NCBI GenBank assembly: GCA_903909505.1
Contig: CAIVVZ010000073.1
Coordinates: forward strand, 1 to 43,836
From: an uncultured Desulfobacteraceae bacterium
Lineage (GTDB): Bacteria > Desulfobacterota > Desulfobacteria > Desulfobacterales > Desulfatirhabdiaceae
DNA: 43,836 bases
Reading direction: 5' to 3'
Position 1 is the first letter of the stretch, and each line of letters opens with the position of its first letter. Position numbers and translations under genes: made by a program. This document shows positions 8,009-19,685 of this stretch, in pieces. The notes beneath the pieces are model-generated. The model was given only the letters and a program-made list of their open reading frames with translations. It made no database searches and had not been told where the DNA came from.

Positions 8009-10965
8009 ATACAATCGGAAAAATGAAAAGGCGGATGGGCATTACCCTGAAAACGGCCCTGTTGTCCTGGTTGGTGACGATCATCACGCTGCTCACCTTC
8101 GTTATAGTGATCATTCCAGAGCAGAAGCGAACTTTTATTGAGAACCTGGACTCCAAGGCCCACGGCGTCGCCGTGTCGTTGCGGGACTTGGTGGCCGGGT
8201 CGGTTGTCAACGTGGACTTCAGCACCGTGGTGGATCACTGCATGCAAATCCTACAGGGGGACAAGTCCATCGACTTCATCGTGATTACGCGAAACGACGG
8301 CTTTTCGCTGATCCACGAGCGTGCGGGATGGCGGCAGGAAGAGGAGTTGCCCAATAACTGGCATCCGGAAAACCGATTTTCCAGCGGCCGTATCGACGTG
8401 GTTCCGTTATTCCAACGTCGGGTTTTCCATTATTCCCAGCCGTTCGACTACTCCGGTATCGAATGGGGCTGGATCCATGTGGGTCTGTCCCTTGACGGCT
8501 ATGATCGAAGCGTAACGGCGGTTTACTGGCGGACCGGCCTTCTGGCCATAGTTCTTGTTTTGCTAAGCCTCATGGCCTCGATTGTTTACGCCAAGCGCCT
8601 GGTTAAACCCATCCTGAGTCTTCAAACCGTCGTCCAGAGAATCGCGGAAGGAAACCTGTCCGCCCGTGCCCTGGTTCAAGGCGGCGACGAACTGACCAGC
8701 CTGGCTGTCTCCGTTAATACGATGACGGAGTCGCTCCTGCAAAGAGACAAGATTTTGGGAAGCGTCCGTTTCGCGGCGCAGCATTTCCTGAGCACTGCGG
8801 ACTGGAAGGGAATAATCGAAGAGGTGCTGGCGATGATCGGCAAGGCAGCCAAGGCCAGTCGCGTCTACGTGTTCGAGAACCGTTGGGGCGAGGATGCGTG
8901 TTTGCAGTGCGTAAAGTGTCACGAGTGGGTCTCCGACGGCATTGACAGGCAGATTGACAAACTGAACCTGCAAGAAGTTTCCCCGGAGAGTGTCGGATAC
9001 GACCGCTGGGTGAGCGTTCTCAAGCAGGGGGAGATGCTTTCATTGCGCATCAGCGAAATGAGCCGGGCGGAGCGGAACCTGCTCGAGCAGAAAGCCGTCA
9101 AGTCACTTGTTCTGGCGCCGATTTTGGTTGAAGCATCCTGGTGGGGGACTCTGGGTCTGGATGAGTGTGTGTATGAGCGAGAGTGGACGGATGCGGAGCA
9201 GGACAGCCTGCGAGCAATAGCGGATATGCTGGGCGCCGCCATTGTAAAGCAGCAGACCCAGAATGACCTGCTAAACGCCAAGGAATCGGCGGAAGCGGCC
9301 AGCCGCTCCAAGTCACAATTCCTGGCGAACATGAGCCATGAGATCCGCACCCCGATGAACGGGGTTCTGGGCATGATCGATCTGATCCTGAATACGCAAC
9401 TGACGGACAAACAGCTCCATTATGCACGAACCGCGCGCGGCTCGGGAGAGGCCCTGCTCAGCCTCATCAATGACGTATTGGATCTTTCGAAGATTGAGTC
9501 CGGTAAACTCGAGCTGGAAAATATTGTATTTAACCCGCATCTGATCGTAAAAGAGGTCAAGGAGTTACTGGGCAATCGGGCACAGAAGCAAGCGATTGAA
9601 TTGACTTCCTCCGTGGCTCTGGACGTGCCGCGAATCGTTCGTGGCGATCCGGGGAGGTTGCGACAAGTGCTGCTTAACCTGGTGAGCAATGCCGTCAAGT
9701 TTACGGAACGGGGTGAAGTGGCGATTCAAGTGTTCCCGGTTACAGAGGACAAAGACGTCGCGCGCCTGCGTTTCGAGGTGCAGGATACCGGCATAGGCAT
9801 CCCTTCCAACGCCCAGGTCGCTATCTTCGAACCTTTTATTCAGGCGGATGGCACCATGACTCGAAAGTATGGCGGGACCGGGTTGGGGTTGACTATCAGC
9901 AAACAACTGGTTGAGATGATGGGAGGAGAAGTCGGTGTTGTCAGCACTGTCGGCAAAGGTTCCACATTCTGGTTTACAGTTGCAGTTAAAAAAGTGGCCC
10001 AGTCCGATCTTTCGGCTCCATCGCATCCATCGCATCCATCGCATCCATTGCAACAATTGCAACAATTGCAACAATTCGACCGTCCGGACGAATTTCGTTC
10101 CACCGGAAACCTTGGGACCGGCTTTCAACCGGACGCGCGGAGTTCAGGCGGAACGGATTTCCGTACTCGCGTGTTGGTCGCCGAGGATAACCCGGTCAAT
10201 CAGGAAGTGGTTGCAAGCATGTTGGAAATCCTTGGCAGTGAAGTGGAAATCGTCGCCACCGGCATGGAGGTATTGGCGGCTTGGAGGCGGGATCCCTTCG
10301 ATCTGATTTTCATGGACTGCCAGATGCCCGTAATGGATGGGTACGAGGCAACCCGTGCCATCAGGCAGGAAGAAGCCGCGTCCGTTTCCGCGTCACGGAC
10401 GATTATCATAGCGTTGACGGCGCATGCCATGGATGGCGACCGCGACCGCTGCATCACCGCGGGCATGGATGACTACCTGTGCAAACCGTTCAATCTCGAT
10501 CAGTTGCAGTACACTTTGGATCGGTGGCTTCCCAGGAAAACTGCTCAAGAAGCGCACTTGACGGAAGGAGCCGATGGCGGGCGGGTGACAATAACGGAAG
10601 AAAGTTCCGATGTTGATCATGTCGATTGTAAAGCTTTTGAAGACATCCGATTCCTGCAGAAGAACGGAGCGCCGGATATTCTCTCAAAAGTGATCGGAAT
10701 TTACCTGCGAGACGCCCCGAAGCAATTGGAAAATGCCCGCATTGCGCTGTCCCGCAATGATGCGGACGCCATGGGAAAGCAGGCTCATAGCCTGAAATCG
10801 AGCAGCGCATCCTTGGGAGCTCATGCGCTGTCCGCTCTCTGTAAAGAGATGGAGGCAATGGGCCGTTCCGGGACCACTGAAAACGCGGATGAATTACTGT
10901 CCAGGATGGAAACCGAATATGCATGCGTGGCAAAGATCCTGAATGGAGAACTCGGTTCAGGCTGA
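8005..10965 (+). CDS. Hybrid sensor histidine kinase (HAMP-GAF-HK-REC-Hpt)
   Basis: The product has 986 residues. TM1 is near 17-37, a periplasmic sensor spans about 38-172 and TM2 about 176-197. HAMP (198-250) and a GAF-like domain (about 255-410) follow. HisKA carries the phospho-accepting His445 in [15 protein letters not shown]. HATPase has [17 protein letters not shown] and [11 protein letters not shown] linker of nonapeptide-coding repeats (673-690) leads to a receiver with Asp771 ([14 protein letters not shown]) and an Hpt domain with His928 ([14 protein letters not shown]). All phosphorelay residues are intact, so a four-step relay is expected. No separate output regulator is in the operon. 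Overlap with the PhnD-like genes suggests they supply its periplasmic input. Confidence 0.95.
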   Translation: MNTIGKMKRRMGITLKTALLSWLVTIITLLTFVIVIIPEQKRTFIENLDSKAHGVAVSLRDLVAGSVVNVDFSTVVDHCMQILQGDKSIDFIVITRNDGFSLIHERAGWRQEEELPNNWHPENRFSSGRIDVVPLFQRRVFHYSQPFDYSGIEWGWIHVGLSLDGYDRSVTAVYWRTGLLAIVLVLLSLMASIVYAKRLVKPILSLQTVVQRIAEGNLSARALVQGGDELTSLAVSVNTMTESLLQRDKILGSVRFAAQHFLSTADWKGIIEEVLAMIGKAAKASRVYVFENRWGEDACLQCVKCHEWVSDGIDRQIDKLNLQEVSPESVGYDRWVSVLKQGEMLSLRISEMSRAERNLLEQKAVKSLVLAPILVEASWWGTLGLDECVYEREWTDAEQDSLRAIADMLGAAIVKQQTQNDLLNAKESAEAASRSKSQFLANMSHEIRTPMNGVLGMIDLILNTQLTDKQLHYARTARGSGEALLSLINDVLDLSKIESGKLELENIVFNPHLIVKEVKELLGNRAQKQAIELTSSVALDVPRIVRGDPGRLRQVLLNLVSNAVKFTERGEVAIQVFPVTEDKDVARLRFEVQDTGIGIPSNAQVAIFEPFIQADGTMTRKYGGTGLGLTISKQLVEMMGGEVGVVSTVGKGSTFWFTVAVKKVAQSDLSAPSHPSHPSHPLQQLQQLQQFDRPDEFRSTGNLGTGFQPDARSSGGTDFRTRVLVAEDNPVNQEVVASMLEILGSEVEIVATGMEVLAAWRRDPFDLIFMDCQMPVMDGYEATRAIRQEEAASVSASRTIIIALTAHAMDGDRDRCITAGMDDYLCKPFNLDQLQYTLDRWLPRKTAQEAHLTEGADGGRVTITEESSDVDHVDCKAFEDIRFLQKNGAPDILSKVIGIYLRDAPKQLENARIALSRNDADAMGKQAHSLKSSSASLGAHALSALCKEMEAMGRSGTTENADELLSRMETEYACVAKILNGELGSG
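10021..10074 (+). repeat. Two adjacent triple nonanucleotide repeats in the kinase linker
   Basis: TCGCATCCA occurs three times in tandem (10021-10047), followed at once by TTGCAACAA three times (10048-10074). They encode SHPSHPSHP and LQQLQQLQQ between the HATPase and receiver domains. The unit is a multiple of three, so copy-number change would alter linker length but not frame. A degenerate unit may precede at 10012. Confidence 0.95.
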
Positions 10966-10969
10966 TGGG

Positions 10970-13527
<2,558 letters not shown>

Positions 13528-13564
13528 TCATGCGGATCTGCCCCATTCAAGCGAACACCCATTG

Positions 13565-14548
13565 TTATACATATATTTTCGACATGATCTCTTTCAGATT
13601 CTGGACCAGTTCATCAGGGTTCGGCTTGGAGAGTTGAGCGTCAGCATGGACGGATTCCCCCTTGTGGCGCAGTTTTTCCGTTATCAGCGAGGAGAACAGG
13701 ACAAACGGCAGGGTCTTTAGAACCGGGTCGCTCTTCACTTTCTGACAGAAATGATAGCCGTCCATCTGCGGCATTTCAACATCCGAAAGGACGATGTCGA
13801 TAAAATCGGTAATGGGTCTGTTCTGCTCGCCGGCTTTTTTCTTGAGGTCCATCAAATATTCCCAGGCTTCCTTTCCATCCACCTTTGATGTGACGACGAA
13901 TTCCTGATTCTCTTCCAGGAATTTTCTCGTTGCCCGACGGATCATGCCGGAATCATCGGCATGCAGAACGCGCATGGGATAGCGCATTTTAGCGGCAACG
14001 GTTTCCGGAACAGTCGTTCTTTCCTCACCCTGCTGAAGTTGTGGCACGGCCAGACGGGGATCGATCTCACCGATGGCCCTTTCCAGATCCAGCATGAGAA
14101 CCGTTCTGTCTTCCAGATGGATGAGACCGGTAATGGCATCAGAGAAATTCTGCATGAACGCGTCCACAGGCCTGATGTTGGCCCAACTGGAGCGGTGGAT
14201 TCTCGTGATACCGGACACCAGAAAAGCGGAGGTTACCTTGTTGAACTCCGTGATGATCACGATGGGATTGGCTCCCTCCATGCGGTTTTTACCCAGCCAG
14301 AAGGCCAAATCGACCAGAATGATGACTTTGCCGCGGTGATTGAAAACACCGGCGACAAAAGGGGCCGCATTCGGCGGCTTGACAACGCTTGGCGGCAGGC
14401 TGATGATCTCCAGCACTTTTGCCACATTCACGCCGTAATATCCCCGGTATCCTCCCACTTCGTCGATATAGAGTTCAATCAGCTCCAGTTCATTCGTACC
14501 ACTCTCCAGAAGAATCCCTTTATTCCCCTTATTATCTGATGCAGCCAT
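13565..14548 (-). CDS. cheV: Chemotaxis protein CheV (CheW-REC)
   Basis: The product has 327 residues. The N-terminal CheW-like domain (about 1-165) includes YGVNVAKVLEII, PFVAGVFNHRGKVIILVDL and LMLDLERAIGEID. The C-terminal receiver (about 195-325) has HADDSGMIRR, the phosphorylation site in VLSDVEMPQMDGYHF and a conserved Lys in LSKPN. CheV couples receptors to CheA and acts as a phosphate sink or adaptation factor. I chose ATG 14548 because AAGGA lies 8 bases upstream; ATG 14557 and TTG 14566 are in-frame alternatives. It is divergent from the small gene at 14823. Confidence 0.93.
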   Translation of the reverse strand: MAASDNKGNKGILLESGTNELELIELYIDEVGGYRGYYGVNVAKVLEIISLPPSVVKPPNAAPFVAGVFNHRGKVIILVDLAFWLGKNRMEGANPIVIITEFNKVTSAFLVSGITRIHRSSWANIRPVDAFMQNFSDAITGLIHLEDRTVLMLDLERAIGEIDPRLAVPQLQQGEERTTVPETVAAKMRYPMRVLHADDSGMIRRATRKFLEENQEFVVTSKVDGKEAWEYLMDLKKKAGEQNRPITDFIDIVLSDVEMPQMDGYHFCQKVKSDPVLKTLPFVLFSSLITEKLRHKGESVHADAQLSKPNPDELVQNLKEIMSKIYV

Positions 14549-14822
14549 AATTTCCATCCTTTCCAAACGGACCCAGAGCAGTAAAAGTTGATAATATTCG
14601 CGGTTTCATCCCTGTTGAAAACTTAAAAATCATAGAAACCATCCGGTACCTCTTGACATCCCAATTTTGACTTTTGTCGCGATCCTCTGTATTCTTTTCA
14701 ATTATCCGTATCTTTATTCTATGATGCAGAAAAGTTGCAGCGTCAAGAACAGATTTCTGTTGATTCCGCCAACCGGGATGATTACTATGGAGCATAATCA
14801 AATCAAACCAAGGAGGCACCTC

Positions 14823-15071
14823 ATGATCGACAAAAAACAAATTTGCGAAAAAATCAGAGAAATATATCCGGACATCGGCGCATGCGGCATTGACGTCGAA
14901 GTGGAATATGATGCCACCCAGAAAAGGTGGGTCGTTGACTTGAAAAAAGATCGCCATGAACTGAAAACCTACCTGGAACCCGGAGACGCCGAATCCTGTC
15001 TGTTAGGCAAGCAGTGCGTCAGCCTGGGCATAGAGATTGCCCAATTGCGCGGGAATATCGAAAGAATGTAG
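14823..15071 (+). CDS. Conserved-looking small protein, unknown function
   Basis: The product has 82 residues and a perfect AAGGAGG (14810-14816) before the ATG. It is soluble, acidic/basic mixed, with MIDKKQICEKIREIYPDIGA, then a strand pair around VEVEYDATQKRWVVDLKK and a C-terminal helix. Three or four cysteines (ICEK, GACG, SCLLGKQC) could bind metal, but no family is recognised. It ends 16 bases before the SafE-type membrane protein and probably shares its mRNA, which hints at a role in copper handling or oxidase assembly. Confidence 0.7.
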   Translation: MIDKKQICEKIREIYPDIGACGIDVEVEYDATQKRWVVDLKKDRHELKTYLEPGDAESCLLGKQCVSLGIEIAQLRGNIERM

Positions 15072-15087
15072 GGTCCAGGATATCTCA

Positions 15088-15774
15088 TTGGAAACCGTCG
15101 ATATTTTTTCGATGTTCACCCTGGGCCTTCTGGGCCAGGGTCATTGCATCGGCATGTGCGGCCCCTTGATCATAGCCTTTCCCGGCCGGACGGGGCGGCT
15201 CATGCCTCATTTTTATTACCATTTAGGCAGAATCGCCACCTACTGCGCCGCAGGGGGGATCATGGCGGCAATCGGTGGGATCCTGCCGCAAATCGCCGCA
15301 TCCACGTCATCCGATCCTCAGATCTGGACGATGCGTGGCAAGATCGGTTTTGCCTTGATCGCAGGCTTGTTTCTCTTTCTTTTCGGCATCAGCCGTATCG
15401 GCCTGGTTTCCGAGCCCGCCTGGATGGCGGCCGCAACGCCATGCCGCATTCCCGGGTTCCGTCGCATCGTCCAGGCAGCCATGCAGGACAGCAATGCGAG
15501 CGATATGGCGGTGCTGGGACTGATACTGGGGCTGATTCCCTGCGGTCTGTCTTATGGGGCATTTGCCATGGCGTTGCAGGCGGATTCCGTCATAAAGGGC
15601 ATGCTGATGACCGGTGCACTTGGTCTGGGCACACTTCCCGGACTGTTGCTGCTTGGAACGGGAATCGGCGCAATCATACGGCGATTCCGGCGGCAGTCCG
15701 ACTTCCTGTCGGGCCTGCTCATGTCGGGTATGGGCCTGATATTATTATTCCGCGGCGTCAAACTGATGCTGTAA
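15088..15774 (+). CDS. SafE/TauE-like (UreH-domain) membrane protein
   Basis: About 228 residues with six or so membrane segments. The first carries FTLGLLGQGHCIGMCGPLII, matching the HCxGMCG signature of this family, and a second conserved block reads LGLILGLIPCGLSYGAFAMAL. Family members next to cbb3 oxidase genes are thought to help copper movement or oxidase maturation, and this gene converges on ccoI with 5 bases between stops. The start is uncertain: TTG 15088 has AGGA 7 bases upstream and is preferred; the frame also opens at 15037 and has ATG 15112. Confidence 0.85.
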   Translation: METVDIFSMFTLGLLGQGHCIGMCGPLIIAFPGRTGRLMPHFYYHLGRIATYCAAGGIMAAIGGILPQIAASTSSDPQIWTMRGKIGFALIAGLFLFLFGISRIGLVSEPAWMAAATPCRIPGFRRIVQAAMQDSNASDMAVLGLILGLIPCGLSYGAFAMALQADSVIKGMLMTGALGLGTLPGLLLLGTGIGAIIRRFRRQSDFLSGLLMSGMGLILLFRGVKLML

Positions 15775-15779
15775 TTTCG

Positions 15780-18215
15780 TTATTTCCATGTCAGCCGCAG
15801 GGTGTTGCCCACAACGCTGAGGCTGCTAAGCAGCATGGCGATCACGGCAACCAGTGGATTCAGCAACCCGCTGACGGCGATCGGAATGCTGATTAAATTA
15901 TAGATGAGCGCCCAATAAAGGTTCTGGGTGATGATGCGGTTCACGCGCCGGGCCAGATCCAGCAGCCCCGGCAATTGGGCCGGATCACCGCGCATCAGGA
16001 TGATTTCGGCAGTCTCGCGTCCCAGCGGATTGTCCGAATGGACCGCAACCGCCAGATCCGCGCCGGCCAGTGCCGGAGCATCGTTGACGCCATCCCCCAC
16101 CATGGCCGTTTTTTCCCCGCTCCGGCAGAGATCCCGAATGAAATCGGCTTTCTTCCGGGGCGTCAACCCGCCTCGAAAGTTTCGGATGTCAAGCGCTTCC
16201 GCTACAAATTTTACGGCCCGCGGCTCGTCCCCGGAAATCATCGCCAGCTTTTTTCCCATTTGCCGCAGCGCTTTCAGCGCATCCCAGGCGGTCGGCCGAA
16301 TCCGGTCGCCAAAAACAAAAATTGCAGCCGGCTGATCCGCGACGCTCATGAATACCCGCGAGACATTCGCGGCGTTATTATTCGATTCATCGCTTGCAAA
16401 GCCGCTGCATTGCGGACCTACCCAGGCAGGGGAACCGATCCTTACGGCAAGTCCGTCAACCCGTCCTTCTATGCCCTGCCCCCTGTCATGGATGACTTCG
16501 GCATTGGGGATGTCAACGTGCCGGCGCAGTGCCCTGTTACGGATTTCCACCGCAATGAAGTGATGGGAGCGGATTTCAAGCGCCGCCGCACAGGCCAGTA
16601 TCCGATCTTCTTCATAAGTCCCCAGGCAAATGATTTCACGCAGGGACCAGTGCCCGGTGGTCAGCGTGCCGGTCTTATCAAAGACCACCGTTGTGATGCG
16701 ATCCGCCTGTTCAAAAGCTGAAAAATCACGTACCAGCAGCCCGTTCCTGGCTGCCAGGGAAATGCCGGCAACGCGCGCCAGTGGAATGGCAATGCCAAGC
16801 GCGCAGGGACAGGAGATCACCATGACGGTAATGGCCCGAATCAGGCTCTCTTCCGGCGATCTTCCCGCCACAAAACAGCCTAAACCGGTAGCAATTGCCG
16901 TCAGGACAATTCCGGGCACAAACCATCTTAGAATCCGATCGGTTTTGGTTTCCAGGGGGATTTTCCGGCTGAGGGCGGTTTCCATGAGCCGAATCATCTG
17001 CCCGAGGGTGGAGTCGCTTCCAACGGCCAAAGCTTTTATGGAAAGCCTGCCGCTCAGCATTTTGCTGCCACTCAGAACCACATCCCCGGTTTTGACGGAA
17101 ACGGGCAATGCTTCGCCGGTCAGAGAGGATGTATCGATCCGGCCGGCACCGGCCATGATCACGCCATCGGCGGCTGCAATTTCGCCGTCAGCCAGAATGA
17201 ATACATCACCCCAAACCAGCCGTTTCGAGGCCTCATATCGCCCCCCCGGAAAGTCGGGACTGCATCGCCTGACCTTTTGCGGCATCAGGTTCAGGAATTC
17301 ATCGAGATTCGCCTCTATGTTTTTTTTGACATTGCCCTCGATAAGTTTGCCCAGAAGCACCAGGGTGACGAGCATGCTCGCCGTGTCAAAATACACGTGC
17401 AAGCTCCCCCGCCACAAATTAAACACACTGTAACAGTAGGCGCTTAAGACCCCCATGCTGATAAGCGCCTCCATTCCGGCCGACCCGGCCATCAGCCCCT
17501 GCCAGGCCTTTTGAAAGATTGGCCGGCCCCCAAGGAGCATCACGGCGGTAGCCATCCCGAACACCGGCCACCCGATCATCTGAATGTCCCCAGCGGCCAG
17601 TTGCGAAAAAAATCCGGTGTAAAGCGACAGTGAAAGCATCATGATATTCAGAGTCAGAAAGGCGCTGATCCCGAAACGAATCCAGTCGCTTTTTCTTTCC
17701 CGAAAGTGCGGATCACCGCCGGGCAGAGCGGTTTTGTATCCCAGCCGTTCAATGGCCTGAATAATCAGAGACGCCGATGTCGTTACCGGATCATAGCCGC
17801 AGTGGAAGCGGTCCGCGGAAAAGCAGCAGGAAGCCCGATGAATGCCGGTCAGTCGGGATACCGCGGTCTCGATGACCCAGGCGCAGGCCGGGCACCACAT
17901 CCCGCTGATTCGAAGGTTTAGATCCAGTTGGTGGCCGACCGGCTCTATCCGCACGCGCGGTGCCATCGCCGCAGGGGATTCCAGGTCAATTTCCGATCGG
18001 GGAATAATGCCGGCGGCCTGGCACCGCTTGAAGAGATCGGTTTCCCGGAAAGAATGTGGGTGCGGCGTATCAGCCGCTTCCATGAGCAGAATATAGACCA
18101 TTTTACAGCCCTGGCAGCAGAACCAGAGCGACTTTTCGGTGACGGACAACAGCTCAGCGGGCGCACATCTGGCGCTCAGGCCGCACAGGTCGCAGGTGTG
18201 CGGGGCATCGCGCAC
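15780..18215 (-). CDS. ccoI: Copper-translocating P-type ATPase, CcoI/FixI type
   Basis: The product has 811 residues starting at GTG 18215 with GGGAG upstream. The N terminus has a cysteine-rich segment (CDLC at 8-11, FCCQGC at 32-37) typical of CcoI, then a heavy-metal-associated domain with CPAC at 108-111. The P1B ATPase core shows LTGEALP, the membrane CPC motif in ISCPCALGIAIPLA, the phosphorylation loop DKTGTLTTG and GDGVNDAPALAGADLA. It should export copper toward the periplasm for cbb3 assembly. The usual SxHP motif reads S550-H-H-F553, so the proline is replaced. It is the last gene of the oxidase run, 6 bases after the monohaem cytochrome. Confidence 0.95.
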   Translation of the reverse strand: MRDAPHTCDLCGLSARCAPAELLSVTEKSLWFCCQGCKMVYILLMEAADTPHPHSFRETDLFKRCQAAGIIPRSEIDLESPAAMAPRVRIEPVGHQLDLNLRISGMWCPACAWVIETAVSRLTGIHRASCCFSADRFHCGYDPVTTSASLIIQAIERLGYKTALPGGDPHFRERKSDWIRFGISAFLTLNIMMLSLSLYTGFFSQLAAGDIQMIGWPVFGMATAVMLLGGRPIFQKAWQGLMAGSAGMEALISMGVLSAYCYSVFNLWRGSLHVYFDTASMLVTLVLLGKLIEGNVKKNIEANLDEFLNLMPQKVRRCSPDFPGGRYEASKRLVWGDVFILADGEIAAADGVIMAGAGRIDTSSLTGEALPVSVKTGDVVLSGSKMLSGRLSIKALAVGSDSTLGQMIRLMETALSRKIPLETKTDRILRWFVPGIVLTAIATGLGCFVAGRSPEESLIRAITVMVISCPCALGIAIPLARVAGISLAARNGLLVRDFSAFEQADRITTVVFDKTGTLTTGHWSLREIICLGTYEEDRILACAAALEIRSHHFIAVEIRNRALRRHVDIPNAEVIHDRGQGIEGRVDGLAVRIGSPAWVGPQCSGFASDESNNNAANVSRVFMSVADQPAAIFVFGDRIRPTAWDALKALRQMGKKLAMISGDEPRAVKFVAEALDIRNFRGGLTPRKKADFIRDLCRSGEKTAMVGDGVNDAPALAGADLAVAVHSDNPLGRETAEIILMRGDPAQLPGLLDLARRVNRIITQNLYWALIYNLISIPIAVSGLLNPLVAVIAMLLSSLSVVGNTLRLTWK

Positions 18216-18221
18216 GGCAAA

Positions 18222-18740
18222 TTACTCCCGAACACCGATGGATTTGATGTAGGCAATGACGTTCCAGCGGTCGTCGATTCGAATTGTGGTGGCAAGGGCC
18301 GGCTGCCGACTGCCGCTGCCGGCTCCGTAGCTGATATGCTGAAATAAAACGCCGTTCATCAACCCCTGAACACGGGAGGTTCTGAGATCCGTCGGCAGTG
18401 GCGTGAAACTCTGACCGACGGTGCCGTTGCCGTCATGGTCCCCGCCGTGACACTGCCGGCAAAACGTGTCATAAACGGTTTGTCCGCGTTGAACAGCCTT
18501 CAAATCACCGGGCAAAAGCGGAGAACGAAGCTCACGTCCTTCCATGGCTCGATAGACCGCCTCGGAATCGACCACGGGGACCGTTCCGGCTTCCATGACA
18601 AGAAGGGGTTTTTCGTAGGGTCTGACTGCCGGAGTCTCCCGCATTCGACCATAAGGGAAATATTTATCATAGGCCATCAAAGCGGCATAGCCGACCCAGA
18701 CGCAGGCAGCAAGCATGATCAGCAGCACCAGCTTTTTCAT
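18222..18740 (-). CDS. Membrane-anchored monohaem cytochrome c
   Basis: The product has 172 residues: an N-terminal anchor (about 3-23), a linker, then a class I cytochrome c domain with haem motif CRQCH (C94, C97, H98) and a GLMNGVLFQHISYGAG region near the expected methionine-side loop. Position after the FixP_N-like and small membrane genes suggests it supplies the haem domain normally found in CcoP, or acts as an ActE-like carrier between complex III and the oxidase. Both are inference. It abuts the preceding gene (18741). Confidence 0.85.
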   Translation of the reverse strand: MKKLVLLIMLAACVWVGYAALMAYDKYFPYGRMRETPAVRPYEKPLLVMEAGTVPVVDSEAVYRAMEGRELRSPLLPGDLKAVQRGQTVYDTFCRQCHGGDHDGNGTVGQSFTPLPTDLRTSRVQGLMNGVLFQHISYGAGSGSRQPALATTIRIDDRWNVIAYIKSIGVRE

Positions 18741-18962
18741 TTATTCCCCCATCCGGCCGCGAACATGCTGGCGGTGTGGAAGCGGTTCATAAATCGCGTA
18801 CGGAGATTCTCCGGGAACATCCGGAACCGGTCGATAATCCCAGTCGGGCTGCCCCTCATCGCCGACCACCAGATAAACGAATAAGCCTTTTCCGAGAATA
18901 AACAGCACCATCATCAGGATAATGATCCAGGTAGAGCGCTCCGAACGGGCATGGGTTTGCAT
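18741..18962 (-). CDS. Small single-span membrane protein of the oxidase cluster
   Basis: The product has 73 residues with one transmembrane helix (about 11-34, WIIILMMVLFILGKGLFVYL) and a proline-rich polar C terminus (WDYRPVPDVPGESPYAIYE). It has no cysteines, haem motif or known domain. It is packed between the FixP_N-like gene (one base) and the cytochrome gene (none), so it is very likely translated with them, perhaps as an accessory subunit. I do not recognise the family. Confidence 0.7.
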   Translation of the reverse strand: MQTHARSERSTWIIILMMVLFILGKGLFVYLVVGDEGQPDWDYRPVPDVPGESPYAIYEPLPHRQHVRGRMGE

Positions 18963-18963
18963 A

Positions 18964-19239
18964 TTATATCGCCTCTCCGGTCAGGCCGACCATCAGAATA
19001 TATCCGAATCCCCACAAAACCGTGCCGAAAATCACCAGCAACAGAAACAGGGGAAAGGGGGCGTCTCTTTCTTCGATACCATCCGGGTAAGTCCCGGTCA
19101 CCCGGATCTGGCGGTCTGCCGATGCCTTGTCGCGAAAATGGGAAAAAGACAAGGCAATGCCAACGAGCACCACGCACAGCAAAGCCGGAAAAACGGCCAG
19201 AACAAGATGCTGAATGTTTAAGAGATTAAAAAAACGCAT
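18964..19239 (-). CDS. CcoP N-terminal (FixP_N-like) anchor as a separate protein
   Basis: The product has 91 residues from ATG 19239, with GGGAG 7 bases upstream; an earlier in-frame start is less likely. It has two membrane helices (about 12-32 and 66-88). Between them, TYPDGIEERDAPFP matches the conserved segment of the FixP_N/CcoP N-terminal domain (DGI-E-x-DNP-like), followed by LFLLLVIFGTVLWGFGYILM. The cytochrome c domains that normally follow in CcoP are absent and the frame stops. The haem part may be provided by the cytochrome two genes downstream. Confidence 0.7.
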   Translation of the reverse strand: MRFFNLLNIQHLVLAVFPALLCVVLVGIALSFSHFRDKASADRQIRVTGTYPDGIEERDAPFPLFLLLVIFGTVLWGFGYILMVGLTGEAI

Positions 19240-19267
19240 GACCAGACTCCCTGTTTTTTCGTTAGAT

Positions 19268-19528
19268 TTACCTGGCCCGCAGCAGGGCGAGCGCCAGTAC
19301 GGATGCACTGATCAGGAGTCCCAGACAGGCCATTGTAATTAAAACGAGCGCCTCGAAGCGGTGGATTCGACGGATCCTGGCCGGCTGGCTTTTCGTATCA
19401 TGCTGAAGCGGCAGAAAGGCCGCCCGCTTCTGATCGCTGAATTGCCCGTTTTTCAGGGCCCAGAAAAACACCAGGCCGCTGATGCCAAAGCCAATCAACA
19501 TATAGGTAATAAAAAACGGAAAGTACAT
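19268..19528 (-). CDS. ccoS: CcoS-like oxidase assembly protein with an extra helix
   Basis: The product has 86 residues. The first 40 match CcoS, a small factor needed for cofactor insertion in cbb3 oxidase: membrane helix FFITYMLIGFGISGLVFFW, then ALKNGQFSDQKRAAFLPL, the GQFDD-like motif. Unlike typical CcoS (about 50-60 residues) it continues into a second helix (about 57-84, ALVLITMACLGLLISASVLA). A possible ribosome binding site GAGG lies in the terminal inverted repeat of the upstream repeat element. Confidence 0.75.
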   Translation of the reverse strand: MYFPFFITYMLIGFGISGLVFFWALKNGQFSDQKRAAFLPLQHDTKSQPARIRRIHRFEALVLITMACLGLLISASVLALALLRAR

Positions 19529-19533
19529 GTTAA

Positions 19534-19685
19534 GACGGCCTCGTTAAAAGTCAAAACCGGGATGGCAAAGTAATAAATTCAAAATCAAGGCGCGCAAATC
19601 CCGAGGAGTGAGGCGTACTTTTGGGTACACCGCAATGACGAAGGATGTAGCGCAACGCAGATATTAGACTTTTTACGAAGCCATC
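19534..19685 (-). repeat. Inverted-repeat (MITE-like) element, copy 1
   Basis: The left end (19534-19552) and the right end (19667-19685) are 19-base imperfect inverted repeats, differing at three positions. The interior contains GAGGAGTGAGGCGTAC, CGCAATGACGAAGGATG and AACGCAGATATT, all shared with the copy at 32836-32961. This copy has about 28 extra bases after its left end and an imperfect central hairpin. It encodes no transposase. It lies exactly between ccoO and ccoS: its right end forms part of the ccoO stop codon. Confidence 0.88.

Noticed and set aside
10021..10074. CRISPR-like array
   Set aside because: The units are 9 bases with no spacers and lie in frame within a kinase linker, so this is a coding microsatellite.
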